Assembly (NCBI RefSeq): GCF_013402815.2
Contig: NZ_CP058601.1
Span: 4,092,001 to 4,156,000 of the forward strand
Direction of reading: 5' to 3'
DNA: 64,000 bases
Origin: Natrinema halophilum
GTDB lineage: Archaea; Halobacteriota; Halobacteria; Halobacteriales; Natrialbaceae
The position numbers and the translations under genes are program-made. Below, one piece after another: positions 35,760 to 44,757 of the stretch. The first letter of the stretch is position 1, and every line of letters starts with the position of its first letter. The notes beneath the pieces were generated by a model. The model made no database searches and had not been told where the DNA came from. It saw nothing but the letters and a program-made list of their open reading frames with translations.

Positions 35760-36638
35760 ATGGATTCGGTAACGGTACTCACCGCCGGCCACGTAAACTG
35801 GGACGTGACCCTTCGCGTCGACAGGCTCCCCGAAGCCGACGGTGAGGCGTCGATCCGCTCGCAGCGCCAGTCCGGTGGGGGCAGCGCAGCCAACGTTGCC
35901 TCTGCACTCGCTGGCCTCGGCGTCGAGACCGAACTGATCGGCAGCGTCGGCGATGACGACAACGGCCTGCTCGCACGCCGCGAACTCGAGGCGGCGGGCG
36001 TCTCCCTGGATGGCGTACGCGTCGTCGAGGGGGCCGACACGGCCGTCAAGTACCTGCTCGTCGACGAGAGGGGGGAAGTCGCGATACTCGGTAACGACGG
36101 CGTCAACGAGGCCATCACGCCGGATGACCTCGAGCCCGAACGTATCCGCGGGGCCGACCACGTCCACCTCACAGGACAGCGCCCAGACACCGCGGCTGCG
36201 ATTGCGCGAATCGCCACGGAGGACGGATTGTCGATCAGCTTCGATCCGGGTCGTCGACTCGCCGATCGGGATTTCGGCGGGGCTCTCGGACTCGCCGACG
36301 TCATTTTCGTCACCGATCGGGAAGCCACGGCGCTGCTCGGGGACGGCCGAGCCGACGAGACGGCCGAGGGTCAAATCGTGGTCGTCACCTGCGGGGCCGA
36401 CGGCGCGGAAGCGTACACGCCTGACGGTGCCGTCGTTCACCCGGGATTCGATATTAACCCGGTCGATACGGCCGGTGCGGGCGACGCGTTCGCCGCTGGA
36501 TTTCTCTCGACGTGGCTCGACAGTGGCGATATCGCCCATTCACTGGCGTACGGAAATGCCTGCGGTGCGCTCACAGCGAGCAGGAACGGCGCGCGGAGCG
36601 CACCGACGTTCGACGCGGTCGAGGACCTGCTCAGGTAG
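35760..36638 (+). CDS. PfkB-family sugar kinase, candidate ribose-1-phosphate kinase
   Basis: 292 residues. The N-terminal PfkB signature GGGSAANVASALAGLGVETE and the C-terminal DTAGAGDAFAAGFLS, with the catalytic aspartate, are both present. The early segment NWDVTLRVDRLPEADGE forms the sugar-binding lid region. The general family includes ribokinase, adenosine kinase and fructokinase. Its place between the ribose-1,5-bisphosphate isomerase and a nucleoside phosphorylase gene points to ATP-dependent phosphorylation of ribose-1-phosphate, the step known to link those two enzymes in haloarchaea. That substrate is inferred from context. Confidence 0.85.
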   Translation: MDSVTVLTAGHVNWDVTLRVDRLPEADGEASIRSQRQSGGGSAANVASALAGLGVETELIGSVGDDDNGLLARRELEAAGVSLDGVRVVEGADTAVKYLLVDERGEVAILGNDGVNEAITPDDLEPERIRGADHVHLTGQRPDTAAAIARIATEDGLSISFDPGRRLADRDFGGALGLADVIFVTDREATALLGDGRADETAEGQIVVVTCGADGAEAYTPDGAVVHPGFDINPVDTAGAGDAFAAGFLSTWLDSGDIAHSLAYGNACGALTASRNGARSAPTFDAVEDLLR

Positions 36639-36787
36639 CGATCGTGACCAGAACCTATTTATCGGTTAGTCAACGCCGATAGCGTATCGCAGTCGTGCGG
36701 TTCTCACCCCTTGCTGTCTGACGGTAGTTATATGGGATGGGCCGTTGCTCACTCAGATAGACAGTCACAGTATCGTGGCTGAGAGAC

Positions 36788-37090
36788 ATGACGGAAGGAA
36801 GGGTAAACCAGTCCAATGGATGTGGCTTCAGACGTCGCATCCAGTACGAACGACGTGCGGACGAACCGCCGAGTATCGCCGCTGCGATGGCGCTGGCTCA
36901 GTATTTCGGTGACGACGTTACCGCGGCCAGCACGCAGCTATACGACTACATCGATCCGGAGGCGCTCGACAGCCTCTTCGCGGAGACGAACCGCGGCGGG
37001 TCCCGAGCGAAAGGAACCGTCGAATTCGAAATAGAGAACGCGGTGGTCACGGTCCGACCCGGCCGCGTTGAAGTGCGTCCGAACGGATAG
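36788..37090 (+). CDS. HalOD1 output-domain protein
   Basis: 100 residues. The core EPPSIAAAMALAQYFGDDVT, then LYDYIDPEALDSLFAE and a beta-rich end (GTVEFEIENAVVTVRPGRVEV) match the HalOD1 domain, a small haloarchaeal output domain found alone or in signalling proteins. It lies just upstream of the nucleoside phosphorylase gene (99 bases), so it could modulate expression of that gene; this is inference. Confidence 0.85.
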   Translation: MTEGRVNQSNGCGFRRRIQYERRADEPPSIAAAMALAQYFGDDVTAASTQLYDYIDPEALDSLFAETNRGGSRAKGTVEFEIENAVVTVRPGRVEVRPNG

Positions 37091-37189
37091 TCGACGGTTG
37101 AACGCGGGGAACGGGGTGGCGTCGATATCGGCGATGCGCCTCGACCCTTCCTCGAACCTTTTTTCTCACCGCCCGCGGAACGCGACGGT

Positions 37190-37918
37190 ATGGCGACGCA
37201 GCCACACCTACTGGTAGACGACGGCGATCTGACGGATATCGCACTCATTCCGGGCGATCCGGGGCGGGTCGATCGCATCGCCGATCACTGTGACGAGTCG
37301 GAAACGATAGCGCGTAACCGCGAGTACAAGGTCGTCAACGCCACGTATGAGGGACGAGAATTGACGATTTGCTCGACCGGAATCGGCTGTCCATCGGCCG
37401 CCATCGCGATCGAAGAGATGGCAAACGTCGGCGTCGAGACGTTCGTCCGCGTCGGGACGACCGGCGCGCTCCAGTCGGAGATAGAAATCGGTGACATGAT
37501 CGTCGCGACCGGGGCCGCAAAGAACGAGGGGACGAGCAAACGGTACGAGGCCGTCGAGTATCCCGCCGTGCCGAACTACGACGTGCTGTCTGCGCTGGTC
37601 GACTCCGCACACGCAAACGACGAGGATGTCCACGTGGGGCCGATCGCCTCCGACGACGCCTATTACGCCGAGACCGACGCGGCCGTCGACGACTGGGAAG
37701 CCGCCGGTTTGCTGGCGGTCGAGATGGAGGCCGCCGCGGTCTTTACGCTCGCTCGCCGCAGAGGATTGCGTGCCGGTGCGATCTGTACCGTCGACGGAAA
37801 CCTCGTCGAAGGGACCCAGAAAGGGACCGACACCGAGGACGAGGAACTCCCGGACAAAGCCAAAAACAACGTCGGCCGAGCCATCGATATCGCTCTCGAG
37901 GCCGCGACGGGCTTGTAG
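37190..37918 (+). CDS. Nucleoside phosphorylase (uridine/purine phosphorylase family)
   Basis: 242 residues of the PNP/UDP family. Marks: ALIPGDPGRVDRIA (phosphate site), CSTGIGCPSAAIAIEE, FVRVGTTGALQ, and the ribose-binding VEMEAAAVFTLARR. The enzyme splits nucleosides with phosphate to base and ribose-1-phosphate. Automated tools would call it uridine phosphorylase. In the published haloarchaeal route the corresponding enzyme is a guanosine phosphorylase, so base specificity should be left open. It completes a phosphorylase-kinase-isomerase set with the genes at 35760 and 33187. Confidence 0.9.
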   Translation: MATQPHLLVDDGDLTDIALIPGDPGRVDRIADHCDESETIARNREYKVVNATYEGRELTICSTGIGCPSAAIAIEEMANVGVETFVRVGTTGALQSEIEIGDMIVATGAAKNEGTSKRYEAVEYPAVPNYDVLSALVDSAHANDEDVHVGPIASDDAYYAETDAAVDDWEAAGLLAVEMEAAAVFTLARRRGLRAGAICTVDGNLVEGTQKGTDTEDEELPDKAKNNVGRAIDIALEAATGL

Positions 37919-38204
37919 GCGACAGCGATCGTTCACGAGCAGTTGGCACCACCCACTGCCATCATCTGTTTGCTCTCGAAAATAGTACGAAATCGACTAC
38001 GAATGACGATCGGTACACCCTTCTCAGCTGTCTCTTCGAGAACGTGATACTGTCACCGCATTCGCGCCTGTGGGTGTCGCCATCACGTCTGCGGTAGGAG
38101 GGACCGCCGCATATGCAGTTCGTTGGATGGGGTGGCTGCTTCAGTATGCTCGGCCGTGCGCCCGTCGTCTTCGGCTCCCTGTCGGTAAACCAGACCGGAC
38201 GAAA

Positions 38205-39038
38205 TCATTCTTCGACCAACTGCTCGGCGAGTACCATCGTCCGGTCGGTCAGCGTCTCGGTCGTCTGGGAGGCCCCCCGAAGGGTCTCGTTGATCGTCTC
38301 GAATAGTCGGTCGAACGCCAGGGTCCCGTCGTCTTGCTCCCAATCGACTGTCTGATGGGCGACGAGCCCGCAGGTCGAGCACGTTTCGTCTTCGGCCTCC
38401 TCGAGGGAGGCAAAACAGCCGTGACAGCGACCGTGGCCGGTAGCGACCGTTTCGCTCGCCGCGACGACCTCGCGAAGGGTCCGTTGTAACTGAGTCGACG
38501 TTTCCGAAAACGCAGCGAGCGCGGACCGAACGGTGGGATCCACGGCTGACTCGAGGGTGGCGAGACGGTCGAGACGAGCGTCGACGATGTCGAGCGCAAG
38601 CAGGACGTCGCGTCGAGCGCGTTGGTACTCGGCGACTGGGGTCTCGAGGTCGGCGGGCGTCTCGTCGTCGACGGCGGCCTCGAGCGTATCTGGAAGTGAC
38701 GTCGCGACCGACGCGAAGTCCGCGACGTCGGAGATCGTCGCACCCTGGACCTGCGTGGTCTCACGGACGAGATGAAACAGGTCGTCAGTGGCGTCAGGCT
38801 CCGTCGAAGGCGAGTTCTCAAGCGGGGCTAAACACTCCGTACAGACGGTTACGACCCCGCTTTCGTGTACATCGCCCTCGAGAGGGATATTGCCGACAGG
38901 ATAGGTCCGGAGGCTCGTCAGATCGTCGTCGACGACGCCGCAGTGTCGACAGGAAAACGCATCGCGCTCGAAGATGAACTCCCGGTCACCATACCGATCG
39001 GGTGAAGTCACGAGCGAGCGAAGGCAGCGCGCCGACAA
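38205..39038 (-). CDS. HNH-like zinc-binding protein with second zinc ribbon
   Basis: 277 residues. The N terminus (REFIFERDAFSCRHCGVV, later VVTVCTECLAPL) looks like the zinc-binding frame of haloarchaeal HNH-type proteins. The helical middle (about 90-205) is followed by CHGCFASLEEAEDETCSTCG, a second C2-C2 site. The catalytic histidines of an HNH nuclease are not obvious, so nuclease activity is doubtful. The gene is single, and its 5' end faces the amphi-Trp gene. Confidence 0.65.
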   Translation of the reverse strand: MSARCLRSLVTSPDRYGDREFIFERDAFSCRHCGVVDDDLTSLRTYPVGNIPLEGDVHESGVVTVCTECLAPLENSPSTEPDATDDLFHLVRETTQVQGATISDVADFASVATSLPDTLEAAVDDETPADLETPVAEYQRARRDVLLALDIVDARLDRLATLESAVDPTVRSALAAFSETSTQLQRTLREVVAASETVATGHGRCHGCFASLEEAEDETCSTCGLVAHQTVDWEQDDGTLAFDRLFETINETLRGASQTTETLTDRTMVLAEQLVEE

Positions 39039-39150
39039 AAACGCACCGGCTATTCAGACGGTCTGCTTCCGCCGATCGATCGAGCGACGGTGGCCGTCGG
39101 TCTCCAGGAGCTGGCACGAAATACTAATTCGCGGCCGTCGTACCGACGAT

Positions 39151-39846
39151 ATGGTCGACGCACCTGACGATGCTGACAGAGGATCGGAGTCGAGCGCGAA
39201 CGAGTTCGACCTCGAGCGCGCCTACGACCGCGAGGAACTCGCCGCCGTCCTCGGGGAGTTCGCGACCGCGTTCGAGACCGGGCGACCCATTCGCCTGCGC
39301 GGTGACGGGCGAACGGTCAGAATCGACCTCCCGCAGCGTCTCACCGCCGCGTTCGAGGCGGAGCGTGATCCGACGCTGGAGCCGCCAGTCGCCGAACTGG
39401 AACTGGAATTCGCCTGGGACGAGGCCGGGGACTCGAGCGTCCGGACCACGGACGATTCTGCCGGCGAAAGCGCCGAGCGAACGGAAACGCGAGACACTAC
39501 GGACGAAACGGACGACGCGGATGCGGCACCCGCGGCGGCGGTGATGCCGCTCGAGGGAGTCACGGAACGGAGCGAATCGCCGGCCGACGACGAGACGGCC
39601 GAAACGACAGTGACGGTCCAAGAAACGGATTCCGGAGTTGCCGACCGGACGAGCGAATCCGATCGAACCAGCCGCTTCGAGGTGTATGAAGACAACGCAG
39701 ACGAGTGGCGCTGGCGACTCGTTCACTGGAACGGCAATATACTCGCCGACAGCGGGGAAGGGTACGTTTCGCGGTCGAACGCCGAGCGGGCCGTACGCGG
39801 CGTGATGCGAAGCGCCTCGACGGCGACGATAGTGCGGCGCAACTGA
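39151..39846 (+). CDS. Amphi-Trp domain plus HVO_2922/DUF1508-type domain protein
   Basis: 231 residues from the ATG at 39151 (MVDAPDDADRGSESS). The N-terminal amphi-Trp-like unit (about 25-95, AYDREELAAVLGEFATAFETG, ELEFAW) is followed by a long acidic linker. A C-terminal compact beta domain (RFEVYEDNADEWRWRLVHWN, GEGYVSRSNAERAV) resembles the DUF1508/YegP family. Such proteins are frequent in haloarchaea but uncharacterised. It is divergent from the HNH-like gene. Confidence 0.75.
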   Translation: MVDAPDDADRGSESSANEFDLERAYDREELAAVLGEFATAFETGRPIRLRGDGRTVRIDLPQRLTAAFEAERDPTLEPPVAELELEFAWDEAGDSSVRTTDDSAGESAERTETRDTTDETDDADAAPAAAVMPLEGVTERSESPADDETAETTVTVQETDSGVADRTSESDRTSRFEVYEDNADEWRWRLVHWNGNILADSGEGYVSRSNAERAVRGVMRSASTATIVRRN

Positions 39847-39880
39847 GAGCCCAGACGGTTGTTCACTGTGGAAACGAAAC

Positions 39881-40636
39881 TCACGGTCGAATATCGCCCC
39901 CGTCCAGCGTCTCGTCGCCGTCCATGTCGACGTCGAGGTCCGCTGAACGGTCGACCGGTTCGTACTCGAGGGAGGGCGTGGCATCGGTCGATATGGCGTT
40001 GTACTCTCGAAGAAACGAGACGATACCCCTGGTCCCTCCAAAGTCACCGCGGTACTGCCGGAAGCGCCGCGGGACCGTTGCGACATTTTCGTCGGCATCG
40101 TAGGTGACGTTTTCCTCCAAGAACCACTCGATGGCGATATCGAGTTCTTCGTCGACATCTCGCGGCGAGTAGACCGCGATCGGCGGGCAGTGTTCGGCCC
40201 CGTGACTCAGCGCAAAGTGAACCCTGGGATCGCACTCCTCGAGGCGGAACTGGCGTTCGAACGCGGTGGGGAACAGTCGCGGAAGGTAGCCGAGCCCCCA
40301 CGGGTGTTTCGAGCTTCGGAGCAGGCCATGTTCGATGTCGTTGAGACTGAGCCAGACCCCACTGATAGGAACCTGATCGCGACCGAAAAACTTCCAGCGA
40401 TCGAGTAATCCGCCCTCGTGAAGCTCGGCCACCTCGTCTTCCAGAAGAAGCTGGGCGTAGGCGTTGTAACAGTTGAGCCAGAACGCGAGTTTTCCCTCGC
40501 GGTTTGCAAGCGCTCGTTCAAGCTGTGACCGCTCGAGGGCAGCGAGGTGCTCTCGCAGCGGATCGGCATCGCCCTCGGTCTTGACTGTATAGAGAAGATC
40601 GGCCGAGAGCGAAAGGGGATCGAGCTGAGTCGACAT
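39881..40636 (-). CDS. DUF547 domain protein
   Basis: 251 residues. The family marks KLAFWLNCYNAYAQLLL and DPRVHFALSHGAEHCPPI are both clear. DUF547 is related in fold to papain/transglutaminase-like proteins, and the Cys and His in these segments are candidate catalytic residues. No signal peptide is seen, so it appears cytosolic. The function is unknown. It is convergent with the amphi-Trp gene and divergent from the AI-2E transporter. Confidence 0.85.
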   Translation of the reverse strand: MSTQLDPLSLSADLLYTVKTEGDADPLREHLAALERSQLERALANREGKLAFWLNCYNAYAQLLLEDEVAELHEGGLLDRWKFFGRDQVPISGVWLSLNDIEHGLLRSSKHPWGLGYLPRLFPTAFERQFRLEECDPRVHFALSHGAEHCPPIAVYSPRDVDEELDIAIEWFLEENVTYDADENVATVPRRFRQYRGDFGGTRGIVSFLREYNAISTDATPSLEYEPVDRSADLDVDMDGDETLDGGDIRP

Positions 40637-40753
40637 TCGGGTATGAGTTCACTAACCAGCCCCTTGAAGGCGTGTGACGGCTTCTGACGACAATCCAACT
40701 GACAGATAGGTTCAAGGAGTGGTTTTATTCCGTCGACTCTCAAAATAATAGGT

Positions 40754-41773
40754 GTGAACCTCAGCAAGGGATTTCTCCTCGTTCTCGTCGGACTCTTCGC
40801 CTATCTCTCGCTGTTGCTCGTCCTTCCCTTTGCACAGTACGTTCTCGGTGCCGTTCTCGTGGCGTACGTCCTCTATCCGGTCCAGACGCGACTCGAGCGG
40901 CGAGTTCCGCCGCCGGTCGCCGCGCTCGGGCTAGTCGTCCTCGCAGTCGCCGGCGTCGTCGTCCCGTTGATCGTGATTATTGCGGCGGTCGCAAGCGACG
41001 CACGCCGGCTCATCGAAAACGCCGACGCGGATGCGCTCCAGACCGCCGAGATCGAACGCTTCATCGAAGCAAGAACGGGCGTGAGTGTCGATCTGACAGC
41101 CGTGCTAGCCGATTCCGCACAGGGCGTCGGCGGGATGGTTCTCGAGCAGTCGACTGCATGGTTCAGCGCGCTCACCCACACCGTCATCGGGCTGGGGGTT
41201 GCGATATTTTTGCTCTACTACCTCCTCAAGGACGGGAGCGCGCTATTGGCCTGGATTCGTGACCTGACGCCGTTGCCCGACGAGGCCCAGGACGATTTCT
41301 ATCGAGAACTGGATGCGGTCATGTGGGCCGTTCTTGCAGGTCACGTCCTGATCGCGATCATTCAGGGGTCGATCGCCGGTCTGGGACTGCTCGCGACCGG
41401 CGTGCCGAATGCCGCGTTCTGGACGGTCGTCATGATTATTCTCTCACTGGTCCCGCTGGTCGGTTCGTTCCTGGTGTGGGGGCCCGCCGTGATCTTCCTC
41501 TTCCTGACCGGCGAGCCGTTCCTGGCCGTCGCGCTGTTCGCCTATAGCACGGTCGTCGTCGGGCTCTCGGACGACTACCTCCGACCGATCCTCGTCGATC
41601 GGTACGCCGACCTCAATCCAGCCGTGATCATCCTCGGCGTCCTCGGTGGCGTGTACGCGTTCGGTATCATGGGTCTGTTCTACGGTCCCGTCGTCCTCGG
41701 TGCGCTGATCGCCACGCTAAACGTAATGAACAACCACTACAACCGACTCGAGGACGTACCCGGGATGCAATAA
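40754..41773 (+). CDS. AI-2E family transporter
   Basis: 339 residues from the GTG at 40754. About eight helices are arranged as in the AI-2E/TqsA family. A short pair occurs at the N terminus (YLSLLLVLPFAQYVLGAVLVAYVLYPVQ), then a coiled cytosolic segment (about 85-135). The conserved C-terminal part includes ALFAYSTVVVGLSDDYLRPILVD and PAVIILGVLGGVYAFGIMGL. Some members act as sodium/proton antiporters rather than signal exporters, a plausible role in a halophile. Confidence 0.9.
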   Translation: MNLSKGFLLVLVGLFAYLSLLLVLPFAQYVLGAVLVAYVLYPVQTRLERRVPPPVAALGLVVLAVAGVVVPLIVIIAAVASDARRLIENADADALQTAEIERFIEARTGVSVDLTAVLADSAQGVGGMVLEQSTAWFSALTHTVIGLGVAIFLLYYLLKDGSALLAWIRDLTPLPDEAQDDFYRELDAVMWAVLAGHVLIAIIQGSIAGLGLLATGVPNAAFWTVVMIILSLVPLVGSFLVWGPAVIFLFLTGEPFLAVALFAYSTVVVGLSDDYLRPILVDRYADLNPAVIILGVLGGVYAFGIMGLFYGPVVLGALIATLNVMNNHYNRLEDVPGMQ

Positions 41774-41834
41774 TGGACGCTTGAGTCGACCGGCTCGAGG
41801 ACGGCCCGGGGCAACGGTATTGCCTGGACCGCGG

Positions 41835-42359
41835 TTACGACTCGGCCGTACCCGCGAGTAACTCATCGACGAGTCGGGAAAACCGATCGACGAGCCGGTC
41901 GGGAACCGTCGGGGTCACCGTCGTCAAGAGTCGTCCCGTCGCTTCAGGGGTGGCGAGTGCGAGGCGGACGCGGTTTCGTTCGTCGTATTGCTTCTCGACA
42001 ATGTCGTGGTCGACCAGTCGATCGAGGTGGTATTCGAGCGAACTGCGAGCGATCCCGAGTGCGTCAGCGACGTCTGCGGGTGCAGCCTGCTCGTGTTCGA
42101 TCAGGTAGACGACGATCTCGCGGGCGGTTTCCCGGCGGAACAGCGCCAGCGCGGCTCGTTCCCACTCGTCGTACTCCGGCGGGTAGTAGTGGGTCCGGCC
42201 GTAGAACTCCTCGCGGATGAGGTGGTCCTCATCCAGCAGTCGTCGGATGTGGTACTGAACCTGTCCGGGTGCGAAGTCAGATTCCCTGACGAGTTCGTTG
42301 AAATGGACGCCGGCGTTCGAGCCGACGTGTGCTCGGATCTCTTGGCGCGTCTCAGTCAT
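41835..42359 (-). CDS. Tandem winged-helix transcriptional regulator
   Basis: 174 residues from the ATG at 42359 (MTETRQEIRAHVGS); an in-frame ATG at 42416 adds 19 residues. Two winged helices: VHFNELVRESDFAPGQVQYH (first) and PADVADALGIARSSLEYHLD (second). The layout is the same as in the regulator at 7394, without the Tat-like leader. DNA target unknown. Four 28-bp tandem units lie upstream, between this gene and cysK. Confidence 0.85.
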   Translation of the reverse strand: MTETRQEIRAHVGSNAGVHFNELVRESDFAPGQVQYHIRRLLDEDHLIREEFYGRTHYYPPEYDEWERAALALFRRETAREIVVYLIEHEQAAPADVADALGIARSSLEYHLDRLVDHDIVEKQYDERNRVRLALATPEATGRLLTTVTPTVPDRLVDRFSRLVDELLAGTAES

Positions 42360-42464
42360 CGGTGGCTCGTGGTCGTCCTGCGGTAGACCTACTCTGTTAC
42401 TAGCCACAGCGGTCACAAAACAGGTATCCCACGTTCCCAGCTACCGAGAACCGTCCTCACGTCC

Positions 42465-42576
42465 GAAGTTCTTCAGTGACGTCGGTGCATGCGAAGTACT
42501 CCAGTGGAGCCAGCGCGCCGGAAGTACTCCGGTGGAGGCGGTGCGTCCGAAGTACTCGATCGGCAGCCGTCTATTC
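42465..42576. repeat. 28-bp tandem repeat, about four copies
   Basis: GAAGTTCTT (42465), GAAGTACTCC (42493), GAAGTACTCC (42521) and GAAGTACTCG (42549) recur at exact 28-base steps; copies share GTGGAG and GCG/GTC positions but diverge between. The array lies between the cysK stop and the winged-helix gene and could hold binding sites for that regulator. The right boundary is approximate because the last copy runs into the cysK stop. Confidence 0.65.
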
Positions 42577-43524
42577 GGCTTCGAAGAGGCCGGTCGAGAG
42601 GTAGCGCTCGCCGGTGTCCGGCAAAACGGCGACGGTCAGCTCGTCGGGGTTTTCGGTCGCGTACTCGGCGGCGGCCGCGAGCGCCGCGCCCGAGGAAATC
42701 CCGACTAACAGCCCTTCGCTTTGACCGAGCTTTCGGGCCGCTGCCTTGGCCGCCGCCCCCTCGACGGCGCGGACCTCGTCGACGAGGTCGGTCCGGAGGA
42801 CGTCGGGGACGAAGCCGGGGCCGATTCCCTGAATGTCGTGGCCCTCGGCGCTTTGTTCCGAAAGGGTCGGCGACTCTGCGGGTTCGACCGCGACCGACGT
42901 GAAGTCACTCTTTTTCCGTTCTTCTTTCACGTACTCTGACACCCCGGTGATAGTCCCGCCAGTGCCGACGCCCGCGACGATCGCATCGACCGCGCCGTCG
43001 GTGGCTGCCCATATCTCCGGGCCCGTCGTCTCCCGATGGGCCGACGGATTGGCCTCGTTTTCGAACTGGCGTGCCAGAATCGCATCATCGCTATCGGCGA
43101 CGATCTCCGCTGCACGCTCGTTGGCGCCGCTCATCCCGTTCTCGGCGAGGGTGAGTTCCAGTTCCGCACCCAGGGCGCGCAACAGCTGGCGGCGCTCGGT
43201 CGACATCGAGGCTGGCATCGTCAACACGCAGTCGTATCCCCGCGCCGCGCAAACGGCCGCCAGCCCGATTCCAGTGTTTCCGCTCGTCGATTCGACGACT
43301 GTGTCACCGGGCTCGAGCGAGCCTGCCTGCTCGGCGGCGTCGACGATCGCTCGTGCGATCCGATCTTTGACCGAATACGGATTCCCCGCCTCGATCTTTC
43401 CGAAACAGTTGTCGGCGAAGGCGTCAAGTCGTAACAGGGGCGTTTCCCCGATCAATTCGTCGACGCTCGCTGCGGCGTCGATGTCAGCTGGGGATTCGAG
43501 GCCTCGATCCATTACTTCACGCAT
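42571..43524 (-). CDS. cysK: Cysteine synthase / O-acetylserine sulfhydrylase-like PLP enzyme
   Basis: 317 residues. The PLP lysine is in NPYSVKDRIA, the substrate loop is ESTSGNTGIGLA, and the phosphate-binding stretch is VGTGGTITGVSEYV; SSGAALAAAAEYA closes the fold. The family makes cysteine from O-acetylserine (or O-phosphoserine) and sulfide. Starts at 43524 (MREVMDRGL) and 43512 (MDRGL) are equally good. No serine acetyltransferase gene is adjacent. Confidence 0.92.
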   Translation of the reverse strand: MREVMDRGLESPADIDAAASVDELIGETPLLRLDAFADNCFGKIEAGNPYSVKDRIARAIVDAAEQAGSLEPGDTVVESTSGNTGIGLAAVCAARGYDCVLTMPASMSTERRQLLRALGAELELTLAENGMSGANERAAEIVADSDDAILARQFENEANPSAHRETTGPEIWAATDGAVDAIVAGVGTGGTITGVSEYVKEERKKSDFTSVAVEPAESPTLSEQSAEGHDIQGIGPGFVPDVLRTDLVDEVRAVEGAAAKAAARKLGQSEGLLVGISSGAALAAAAEYATENPDELTVAVLPDTGERYLSTGLFEAE

Positions 43525-43644
43525 CGAGTGGGGCTGGTAAACAGTTTATCCCGAACCAGTTCGGGGAGCAACAAACTCGCGTGGGGTGAAAATTGCCTTT
43601 GAGCTTGGGACGTCCTTTTTCCCGTTGCCCCTGATCGATTCGCT

Positions 43645-44391
43645 ATGGATCGACGACAGTTCCTCGCAGCATCGACCGTCGGACTCACAGCGGCAGTGGC
43701 GGGCTGTGTGGGAAGCTCGCTCAGCAACGGCGACCCTGGCTCAGGCTCGGCGACGAACGAGAGCGCTGGACGCGGAGAGATTACCGTCAGCGCCAACGGC
43801 GAGGTCCAGACGGAGCCGGACCAGGCAATCGTTACTATCGGCGTCGAGGCGAGCGGTGAAAGCGCCGATGCCGTCACCGACGAATTGGCGGCCGGAGCTA
43901 AACAGCTCCGTACGACGTTTGAACGGCTTGGCATCGCCGAAGAGAACGTCGAGGAAGGTCAGTTCAGTATTTCCCCTATCCGCAAGCGCAGTGCCGAGGG
44001 GTTCAGGGGAACGCACACGTTCGAGGTGACCCTCACCGACGTCGACCGCGTCGGTGACGTCATCGACGCGGCGATCGAATCTGGCGCCGACGATGTCGGG
44101 TACGTGAACTTCACGCTTCGGGAGGAGACGCAATCCGAACTGCGAAAGGAGGCGCTCGACGCGGCGCTGGCCAATGCCGACGAAGAGGCGGCGTACATCG
44201 CCGACAATCGTGAGATCGAGCTTCAGGGGACGACAGCCGTCACGACCGGCGACGTGTCGGTGAATCCGGTTCGTCGCGAAACAACGGCGGGCGCCGACGC
44301 TGCAGGTGAGGAGGCACCGCCGACGGAAATCGATGCAGAACCCGTCAGCGTAACCGCCAGCGTGACGGTCACGTACTCGTTCGCCGCATGA
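43645..44391 (+). CDS. SIMPL-domain (DUF541) Tat lipoprotein
   Basis: 248 residues. The N terminus MDRRQFLAASTVGLTAAVAGC combines a twin arginine, a hydrophobic core and a lipobox ending in AGC, so the protein should be Tat-exported and lipid-anchored outside the cell. The mature part (about 50-248) has the SIMPL pattern: GEITVSANGEVQTEPDQAIV, FERLGIAEENVEEGQFSISP and the ending ITASVTVTYSF-like strand. The family forms large periplasmic or extracellular oligomers of unclear role. It is divergent from cysK. Confidence 0.88.
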   Translation: MDRRQFLAASTVGLTAAVAGCVGSSLSNGDPGSGSATNESAGRGEITVSANGEVQTEPDQAIVTIGVEASGESADAVTDELAAGAKQLRTTFERLGIAEENVEEGQFSISPIRKRSAEGFRGTHTFEVTLTDVDRVGDVIDAAIESGADDVGYVNFTLREETQSELRKEALDAALANADEEAAYIADNREIELQGTTAVTTGDVSVNPVRRETTAGADAAGEEAPPTEIDAEPVSVTASVTVTYSFAA

Positions 44392-44757
44392 CCACTCGAT
44401 ACTCGCGACCAGTACAGTGCCGTTCGTGGTCGTGATGGTGGCCCGGTAGGTATTCGGCTTGCCAGCGATCGATCGACTGTAGATTTTGGTCGCTCCCGTC
44501 TATAATCGGACAACCATCGGTCGGTGCGTGGCCCGGCGACGGGCCTGGCGACCCGTGTCGGCTGAGTCAGGTCGCCAGACCGCTGTTCGATCGCGACCGT
44601 TGTCTTCGTCGTGGTGGGCGGTGGTCCCGCGGCTGTGTCGTCGCCGTCTCCACCACGCGTACAGGTCTACACGGAAACGAAGATGGTAGACTCGGATGCA
44701 GGTGTCGGATGTAGAAGCCGCCCCTCAGATCGCGACCGTCACACGCGAGTGCGACTC
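44392..44757. other. 366-base gap with no supported gene
   Basis: Convergent 3' ends of the SIMPL lipoprotein and carA genes. Short open frames on both strands are arginine-rich shadows. I see no RNA gene or repeat here. Confidence 0.5.
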
